DNA of 10,640 nucleotides from an uncultured Polaromonas sp. GTDB lineage: Bacteria; Pseudomonadota; Gammaproteobacteria; Burkholderiales; Burkholderiaceae. The notes under the pieces were generated by a model. It did no database searches. It was given only the letters and a program-made list of their open reading frames with translations, and was not told where the DNA came from. Of the stretch, positions 5,801-10,640 are shown in pieces; position 1 is the stretch's first letter, and each line of letters opens with the position of its first letter. Where the stretch lies: contig CAMLDT010000121.1 of assembly GCA_946479075.1 (NCBI GenBank), positions 1 through 10,640 on the forward strand, written 5' to 3'. A program made the translations under genes and the position numbers.

Positions 5801-8800
5801 AGTGGGTCAGCGCCAGGGGCGAATCCCCGATGGGCTGGCCCCGCTCCATGCTCCACTCCGTGATCTCCGTTACCAGCCGGCGAGACCATTCGTCGGCCTC
5901 ATTGAGATAGACGTTGTACAGCGGAATGCCAATACGCAGCGACCCGATGACCTTGACTTGCTCGTCCCCGGATGTTTCCATGGTGGCTGACTCGCCAAAG
6001 TCTTCAAAGCTCACTGGAAGCTCGGTGTGGGGCGCCTGGGCAGGAGCATCCGGCGGCTGTGGCGTAAAGTCAAAAACAAGGTCTGCATCAGCCGCTGGTT
6101 CTGCCTGCAGGGCGGGCGCTACAGCTTCCGTCTCGGCCGCAGATGGCGCCAGAAAATGCGCATCAAAATCAGTGTCCGACAACTCGACCGCGTCGGCTTG
6201 TGCAGCCGCTTCAGGTGCTGGCTCCCCAAGGTCCAGCTCGAACACGACATCAGAGGACGCCGCAGCAGGGGTGGGTGAAACGGCCGGGGCGCCGGACAGC
6301 GCCGACAAACTGTCAAAATCGATGCCCTGGATCTGATCCAGCGATTGCTCGGGTCCGGTTTCCAACGACACCGGTGCCGGTGCCGGTGCCTCATCGATTG
6401 AAAAGTCAAAATCGAAGTCCGTTCCCCCCTGCGGAACAGCCTCTGTCCCAGCCTCGGCCGGGACTTGTCCCTCTGATTGCGACAAGGCGATGGCTAAAAA
6501 CCGCCCTTCGGTACGCATGGCGTCGGCGCTCGCGCGGAAAGGTGCGGCTTTCCGCGCAGCATCGCGGTTGGCGGAAATATCATCGATCCACGACGCAAAG
6601 CCCGTCATGGCCTGAACGCACAGCGCACGCAGCATGTCGTCTGAAGGTTTCTGGTCAGCCAGCCAGCTGTTGAGCAGTTGCTCCATGGACCAGGCTGCTT
6701 CGCCAAACTCGTTCAGCCCCACCATGCGGGAACTGCCCTTGAGCGTGTGAAACGCCCGGCGCAACACCGTCATCTCGCCCACATCACCCGGGTCACTCTC
6801 CAGCGCCGCGAGCGCGGCCTGCCCCTGTGCCGAAACCTCGCGGGCTTCCTCCAGGAAGATGTCCCGCAAATCGTCTTCTTCGAATTCCTGGGACGCTGTG
6901 GCCGCCACAACCGGGGCCGGCGCCGTCGCTGCAACCAGATCGGTCAGCGGACGGGTGTCGGCCTGAACGCTGTCCGCCACAGCCGCAGCCGCATTGCGGG
7001 CCGTTTGCGCCAGCCCGGGCTGATCTGCCAATGCGGCATGGGTTGCAAGCACATCCAGTTTGACGCTGAGATTTTCAGCCGATGCGCCTGCCGCAGCGTC
7101 GTGAACCACAGACAGCACTTCACGGGAGAGCTCGCCATATGCAGCACCCGAAACCTCGGCATGGGGAGCGGCCTGGCTGCGCCCCATCAGCGGCTTGAGT
7201 TCACCCTTGGCATCGTCGTAAACGAATAGTTTTTTGGCCAGCGCCGGCTGGTAGTTCAGCATGTCAATCAGGAAACTCAAGGCGCCGAGATTGTTGCCCA
7301 GCTGGTCAAACGTGCCCGCAGCGCGGGCCAGTTGCTCGTCCACCTCGGTCACCAGCATCTGCTCGACGCTCTCCCTCATCCTCAACACCGCCTGGGAAGC
7401 CTGATCCAGACCCAGCACGGACAACACGCCCCGCATCTGCGACAACTGCCCCGGAACCGCCGACAGCACCGTCTTGTCCTGCGGGTTGCGGAAGAAAAGA
7501 TCAAGAGACTTTTCCAACTCACTGAGTGCAATCCGCAGCTCGCCCACCACACTGCCCATGGTCTGCTTGTCGCTGACGCGCCGATACAACTCCTCCATCC
7601 ACGCTTCCATCGGCTGTGCGAGGCCGCCGTTGCGAACACCTTCCAGGCGCTCGGCGAGGCGTGCGGTCTTCACGGTGAGCTGGGGATCGTTCGGATCGAG
7701 GTCGTCAAACGCGGCTTCCAGATAAAGGACCGCCGTCGCCACTTCAAGCGCGAGTTCAATCGGTGGCGCCTGGCCGGACCGCACCGTCGCGTCGATCACG
7801 CGGGACAGGGCTTGCGCCAGCGGTTCGCTGGGCGGATGCAGCTTGACCAGCGAATCCGTCACCAGACTGAACTGGTCGGCCACATTCTTGAATTTGCCCA
7901 CGTCTCCGGCAGTCAACGATGACCATGTTTCCTTCGCAGAAACGATCCGCTTCCTGGCCTGGGCCAGCAAAGCCGGATCAAAGCGGCCAAACTGCACCGC
8001 TTCGTAGTCGACTGGCTTGAAGCGGGCCAGACCATAACTCGCGCGAACGGCGGAAAGCACTGGCGCGTCACCGGCCCTGGCGGGCACAGCCTGCGAACAG
8101 AAGAACAACAGGTCCAGGGCCAGACGGTCCGACGCATCGGTGCTGCCTTTTGCAAAGGATGCGTACTGCAGCAGGATGCGCGAGGCTGCGCGCTTGATGT
8201 GAAGATCAACCCGCAGGAGGCCGTGCGCCAGACCCTCAAAGTAGCCCGCTGCGATTTTCCAGAAGGCCCGGGGCTCACTGCCCGACTGGGCCTTCGCAAA
8301 ACCCAGACACATGTCCCTGAAACTTTGGGCCGCTTGGGCGTCTCCCGTGCGCATGATCTTCAGAACCAGCTGGTCCAGAACCTGCCTCGATGCGTCGTCG
8401 TAAGCACGCGCCCCGACCGACAAATCCATGACGGGTTCGATCCATCGCATATCGAACACCCAGAGGTCGGCGGGGTGGATGCGGTCAGCGCCAACAAGCG
8501 TCTGCACATCGCGGTATTGCGGAAACAGGGAGACGGCAGAAACCGGCTTGTCGGCCAGAACCCCTTCGAGGTATTCGGTGAGGGCAAAACTCGCGAGTTC
8601 GACCTTGGTCGCAGCGTCCTGGCTGCAGAGCTCCGGGCGCTGAATGAACTTCTGCACCGCCGCCTCCATGGACCGCAGAAGCAGCGCAGGCGCGCCAAGA
8701 CCGACCATTTCCAGCGCGCCCACGGCCTGGTGCAACTGCTGACGCGCAATGCGCAACTGGCTCGCGTCCAGCGCGGCCAAATCCGAACCTCGCGCCAGTT

Positions 8801-8945
8801 CAGCATCGCGGACAAACCGCTTCAGGGCCTTGGCTGATCCATCGAGCGACTTCCGCAGTTCATCCAGTACCCAGGCCAGCGGGCCCAGGTCATTGACAGC
8901 CACGTCCACCTCAGCGGCTGTTGAATTCAGGTCGTTCGATTGCAT
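2892..8945 (-). CDS. pilL: PilL/ChpA-type hybrid histidine kinase for type IV pilus chemotaxis (multi-Hpt, CheA core, CheW, receiver)
   Basis: The 2017-residue cytoplasmic kinase receives signals from PilJ and phosphorylates PilG/PilH-type regulators that control pilus extension and retraction. Domains in order: an N-terminal FimL-like region with Hpt-like helices around residues 62-100 (H72) and 492-530 (Ser 502 where His is expected); Hpt at about 688-760 with H733 in AFHTLKGSSR; Hpt at about 1000-1072 with H1048 in THSLAGSSS; Hpt at about 1236-1305 with H1276 in ALHTLKGSAR; dimerisation helices at about 1395-1545; the ATPase with N-box RNCVAHGIE (1584-1592), DDGAGL (1625-1630) and GRGIGMD (1676-1682); CheW-like 1716-1855; and a receiver 1893-2012 with D1900/D1901, phospho-acceptor D1944, T1974 and K1996. 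Ala/Pro/acidic linkers separate the Hpt units. P. aeruginosa ChpA is longer (about 2470 residues, more Hpt units). The start ATG 8945 is fixed by TGA six codons upstream; no clear Shine-Dalgarno sequence is present. It lies 52 bp after pilJ and is the last gene of the group. Confidence 0.95.
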   Translation of the reverse strand: MQSNDLNSTAAEVDVAVNDLGPLAWVLDELRKSLDGSAKALKRFVRDAELARGSDLAALDASQLRIARQQLHQAVGALEMVGLGAPALLLRSMEAAVQKFIQRPELCSQDAATKVELASFALTEYLEGVLADKPVSAVSLFPQYRDVQTLVGADRIHPADLWVFDMRWIEPVMDLSVGARAYDDASRQVLDQLVLKIMRTGDAQAAQSFRDMCLGFAKAQSGSEPRAFWKIAAGYFEGLAHGLLRVDLHIKRAASRILLQYASFAKGSTDASDRLALDLLFFCSQAVPARAGDAPVLSAVRASYGLARFKPVDYEAVQFGRFDPALLAQARKRIVSAKETWSSLTAGDVGKFKNVADQFSLVTDSLVKLHPPSEPLAQALSRVIDATVRSGQAPPIELALEVATAVLYLEAAFDDLDPNDPQLTVKTARLAERLEGVRNGGLAQPMEAWMEELYRRVSDKQTMGSVVGELRIALSELEKSLDLFFRNPQDKTVLSAVPGQLSQMRGVLSVLGLDQASQAVLRMRESVEQMLVTEVDEQLARAAGTFDQLGNNLGALSFLIDMLNYQPALAKKLFVYDDAKGELKPLMGRSQAAPHAEVSGAAYGELSREVLSVVHDAAAGASAENLSVKLDVLATHAALADQPGLAQTARNAAAAVADSVQADTRPLTDLVAATAPAPVVAATASQEFEEDDLRDIFLEEAREVSAQGQAALAALESDPGDVGEMTVLRRAFHTLKGSSRMVGLNEFGEAAWSMEQLLNSWLADQKPSDDMLRALCVQAMTGFASWIDDISANRDAARKAAPFRASADAMRTEGRFLAIALSQSEGQVPAEAGTEAVPQGGTDFDFDFSIDEAPAPAPVSLETGPEQSLDQIQGIDFDSLSALSGAPAVSPTPAAASSDVVFELDLGEPAPEAAAQADAVELSDTDFDAHFLAPSAAETEAVAPALQAEPAADADLVFDFTPQPPDAPAQAPHTELPVSFEDFGESATMETSGDEQVKVIGSLRIGIPLYNVYLNEADEWSRRLVTEITEWSMERGQPIGDSPLALTHSLAGSSSTVGFDALSEMARALEHALQQSQVQPGDGGFRNGQLFIDAAEDIRRLLHQFAAGFLKQPDPKILQALRDIDFSERASEPAGLASAESGDAPDPAAAATSPSAVAAAPAKFIISAVTSPPVRVSPSAEETAPVESATPTVLAAEAETEVAVPASGATGASSSSAFTEDIDDEFDAVDAIDPDLFPIFEEEGAELMPQLAAALRQWSARPDNLGARNEVLRALHTLKGSARLAGAMRLGEMAHRIESDIEHMGSDAAASQDFDSLLATFDSMQANFEALRHAGAADTPESLQPLSAQDVGAAQEEMAGTNGSAVVPAAGRKVAMSMAQATALQPLRPSASGSIRVRSQLLDRMVNQAGEVMITRSRLEAELNQLRGSLNDLSGNLNRLRSQLRDVELHSETQMQSRLQQAKEAQLGFDPLEFDRFTRVQELTRMMAESVNDVATVQRTLQRTVEATEDDLIAQARQTRELQRDLLRTRMVEFEGISERLYRVVRQASKETGKQVRLDLQGGTIEMDRGMLDRMTPAFEHLLRNCVAHGIEDPEARTGAGKDASGLITVSVQQSGNDVSVEFRDDGAGLNLQRIREKAAASGLIAAGQQIGDDEAANLIFMPGFSTASQVTELAGRGIGMDVVRSEVNALGGRIETTTVAGQGTNFKLVLPLTTAVTQVVMLRAGGSSVGVPANVVETVRRISARDLQQAYNSGVLDVAGESVPFFWSGALLQASRRSNEPQGKTAPVVIFRSAAQRIALHVDEVLGNQEVVVKNLGPQLSRLPGLAGMSVLASGAVVLIYNPVALATVYGQQARGWSSDSAEPHMLEQPAGSPSEGASVVVAPAMPVAPQIPLVLVVDDSITVRRVTQRLLQREGYRVAMAADGLQALERLQEEMPTVVLSDIEMPRMDGFDLARNIRGDVRLSSLPIIMITSRIAEKHREHAKELGVDHYLGKPYAEDELLSLIRHYCNAELAA
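5991..6419 (-). repeat. Repeated acidic-aromatic motifs in a PilL linker
   Basis: Within PilL, the linker at residues 843-985 between the H733 and H1048 Hpt domains is rich in Ala, Pro and Glu. It is punctuated by short acidic-aromatic clusters: DFDFDFSIDE (843-852), IDFDSL (875-880), VVFELDLGEP (900-909), DTDFDAHFL (924-932), LVFDFTP (956-962) and VSFEDFGE (978-985). They recur about every 22-32 residues in sequence otherwise expected to be disordered. Their role is not known to me; they could be linear binding motifs. Confidence 0.55.
6371..6390 (-). repeat. Hexanucleotide tandem repeat (GCACCG) in pilL
   Basis: Three perfect tandem copies of the hexamer, plus two bases, encode the Ala-Pro run APAPAPV in the linker near residues 853-859. 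Copy-number change would keep the frame and only lengthen or shorten the linker. Confidence 0.7.
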
Positions 8946-8997
8946 AGATGGCAGGCCGGTTCATAAATCGGATGACGGACGAAGCACACGCGCCGCT

Positions 8998-10640
8998 TCA
9001 GGCAATCTTGAATCGCGACACCGATTGCCGAAGCTCCTCTGCCATGCGCGACAAATCGCGCACCTGCTGTGCGGTTGAACGGGTACCCTCTCCCGTCTGC
9101 TCTGTCACCGCAAAAATGTGCTGGATGTTCCCGGCCACCACGTTGGCCGATTCCGCTTCGCGGGACGCCGAGGCAGAAATCTGCTCAATCAGGTCGGCGA
9201 GCCGGCGTGACACCAGGTCAATCTCGGACAGTGCGGTACCGGCGCTGTCTGACAGCTTGGCCCCTTCGACCACACCCTGTGTCGAGCGTTCCATAGCGGC
9301 CACCGCATCCTGCGTGTCGGTCTGAATCGCTTTCACCAGCGCAGAAATCTGGCGCGTCGCATCGGCGGAGCGCTCGGCCAGTCGCTGCACCTCCTCCGCC
9401 ACCACAGAGAAGCCCCGTCCGGCTTCACCGGCAGACGCCGCCTGAATGGCGGCGTTGAGCGCCAGCACGTTGGTTTGTTCGGTAATGTCGGAAATCAGCT
9501 CGGTGATCTCGCCAATCTCCTGGGAAGATTCACCGAGCCGTTTGATCCGCTTGGAGGTTTCCTGAATCTGGTCGCGAATCGAGTTCATACCGCCGATCGC
9601 GTTCTGCACAGCCTGCAGCCCCGATTCGGCAGCAGTCAGGGACTGGCGCGCCACCTGGGAAGACTCCTGCGCCTGACTGGACACCTGGTTGATTCGGGTC
9701 GCCATGTCAAGCACGGACTGGCCGGTCTCGCGAATCTCGCGCAACTGCTCAGTCGAAGCGGCCAGCAGTTCGGTCGAGGTACTCTCCACCTGCGCCGTGG
9801 TTTGTGCCACGCGGGTCGCCGTGTTTTGCACGTTACCCACAAGCTGTCGCAACTCCTCCACCGTGTAATTCACCGAGTCGGCAATAGCGCCAGTGATGTC
9901 TTCGGTCACCGTGGCCTCCTGGGTCAAATCCCCCTCGGCGACTGTTTGCAACTCGTTCATCAGCCGCAAAATGGCTGCCTGGTTGGCGTCGTTGACGCGC
10001 TTGGCGTCCTGCTCCTGCCCCTTGGCTTCCAGACGCTGGCTTTCAGCAACACCCTGACGCTGCCGGCTGTCCAGCACCTGCAAACGCGCCAGGCCTGCCG
10101 CGCACAGGAGCGCAAAGGCCGCCGCAATCGCCAGCGTGGTCAGAGCGCCAACACCCAGACCTGTCTGGGAAGAAAGTTTGCTCTGGATATCCTCCAGGCC
10201 ACGGCGCAGGGATTCACTGTCGGAAATGATCGACGCCTGGGCCTCGCGCGCAGACACCAGGCCCTGCAGGTTGCCCAGAATCGCGCCAGCCTGAACACGT
10301 GTCTGCTCGTACAGCGCCATCAAGGCGTCCAGACGCTCCCGTGTTTGCGGATCCTTCGAACCCGTCAACCGGAGTTCGGGGCTGCCTTCCTGCAGCCCCT
10401 GGGCGATTTCCTTGAAAGAGTTCAAGTCCTTGCCAAGCAGGAACACGGCTTCGGGGCTCACACCCTCCATGGTCAGGAATTCGTTGGCAGATTTACCAAT
10501 CCGTTGCGTCAACATCACGAGCTGGCCAGCGGCGGAAATCTCGGCGGGCGCGGCATTTTGCTGCAGCTTGAGCGAAGACACGGTTTCCGCAATTTCAAGC
10601 AGGTCTGACGATTGGCGGTTGATGGTGCGAAGGGCGTTTC
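8998..10640 (-). CDS. pilJ: PilJ, type IV pilus methyl-accepting chemoreceptor (C-terminal part)
   Basis: The frame is open to the right edge: 19 further codons (ending LLEIAET) precede the GTG at 10581, so that GTG is internal and the gene begins outside. PilJ is the inner-membrane receptor of the Pil-Chp pathway and signals to PilL through a CheW adaptor. In the visible 546 residues: a PilJ-type sensory domain with [18 protein letters not shown] at about 37-54; a periplasmic helical stretch; one membrane helix at about 160-184 ([19 protein letters not shown]); a HAMP-like linker at about 215-270 ([16 protein letters not shown]); and the coiled-coil signalling domain with hairpin tip [20 protein letters not shown] at 387-406 followed by [18 protein letters not shown]. 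The C terminus ends RFKIA, without the NWETF-type pentapeptide that tethers CheR/CheB in enterobacterial receptors. It is upstream of pilL on the same strand with a 52-bp gap, probably in one transcript. Confidence 0.95.
   Translation of the reverse strand, partial: NALRTINRQSSDLLEIAETVSSLKLQQNAAPAEISAAGQLVMLTQRIGKSANEFLTMEGVSPEAVFLLGKDLNSFKEIAQGLQEGSPELRLTGSKDPQTRERLDALMALYEQTRVQAGAILGNLQGLVSAREAQASIISDSESLRRGLEDIQSKLSSQTGLGVGALTTLAIAAAFALLCAAGLARLQVLDSRQRQGVAESQRLEAKGQEQDAKRVNDANQAAILRLMNELQTVAEGDLTQEATVTEDITGAIADSVNYTVEELRQLVGNVQNTATRVAQTTAQVESTSTELLAASTEQLREIRETGQSVLDMATRINQVSSQAQESSQVARQSLTAAESGLQAVQNAIGGMNSIRDQIQETSKRIKRLGESSQEIGEITELISDITEQTNVLALNAAIQAASAGEAGRGFSVVAEEVQRLAERSADATRQISALVKAIQTDTQDAVAAMERSTQGVVEGAKLSDSAGTALSEIDLVSRRLADLIEQISASASREAESANVVAGNIQHIFAVTEQTGEGTRSTAQQVRDLSRMAEELRQSVSRFKIA

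Noticed and set aside
8908..8964. Small minus-strand frame (MNRPAIYAIERP...) overlapping the pilL start
   Set aside because: It starts at ATG 8964 with no Shine-Dalgarno sequence, ends within the first codons of pilL and has no distinguishing signal; probably chance.
8998..10581. pilJ starting at the GTG at 10581
   Set aside because: The same frame remains open and PilJ-like to the window edge, and the first sensory domain and membrane segment of the family are missing, so the GTG is internal.
9475..10608. Plus-strand frame of 377 codons opposite pilJ
   Set aside because: Antisense to the PilJ signalling domain; Leu/Gly/His/Arg-rich with no domain; explained by codon bias of pilJ.

Overview
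This window is about 10.6 kb of GC-rich chromosomal DNA, very probably from a betaproteobacterium of the order Burkholderiales and most likely the family Comamonadaceae. Three things point there: the gene order yqgE-ruvX-pyrR next to a photolyase gene and a type IV pilus Chp-type chemotaxis cluster, the close-packed coding, and an intergenic repeat (2834-2889) that resembles a family I remember from Comamonadaceae genomes. The genus cannot be fixed from the sequence alone. Nothing looks like a prophage, insertion sequence, CRISPR array, rRNA or tRNA.

Layout. Positions 1-1263 (minus strand) hold a compact operon read right to left: yqgE (UPF0301/AlgH family), ruvX/yqgF (Holliday-junction-resolvase fold, pre-16S rRNA maturation) and the 5' end of pyrR (uracil phosphoribosyltransferase/pyr regulator), which runs off the left edge. 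yqgE and ruvX overlap by ATGA. Between ruvX and pyrR lies an unannotated 22-codon open frame with the best Shine-Dalgarno sequence of this operon; it is joined to each neighbour by another ATGA overlap. Positions 1348-2826 (plus strand) encode a class I CPD photolyase, divergent from yqgE across 84 bp. Positions 2827-2891 form a convergent intergenic region almost filled by a two-hairpin repeat. Positions 2892-8945 (minus) encode a 2017-residue PilL/ChpA-type hybrid histidine kinase. Positions 8998-10640 (minus) hold the C-terminal part of pilJ, its chemoreceptor, which continues past the right edge.

How the genes work together. PilJ and PilL/ChpA are the receptor and kinase of a chemosensory pathway that controls type IV pilus twitching motility and related surface responses. 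The upstream response regulators and CheW adaptor (pilG, pilH, pilI) are expected beyond the right edge. PilL is the last gene of this strand group and no methylesterase or methyltransferase gene follows it. The yqgE-ruvX-pyrR group is a housekeeping operon leading toward pyrimidine synthesis, and the photolyase is a stand-alone repair gene.

Most of the window is ordinary core genome. The points most worth checking are the coupled small frame before pyrR, the intergenic repeat, the degenerate phosphotransfer domains of PilL, and a run of acidic-aromatic motifs in one PilL linker.
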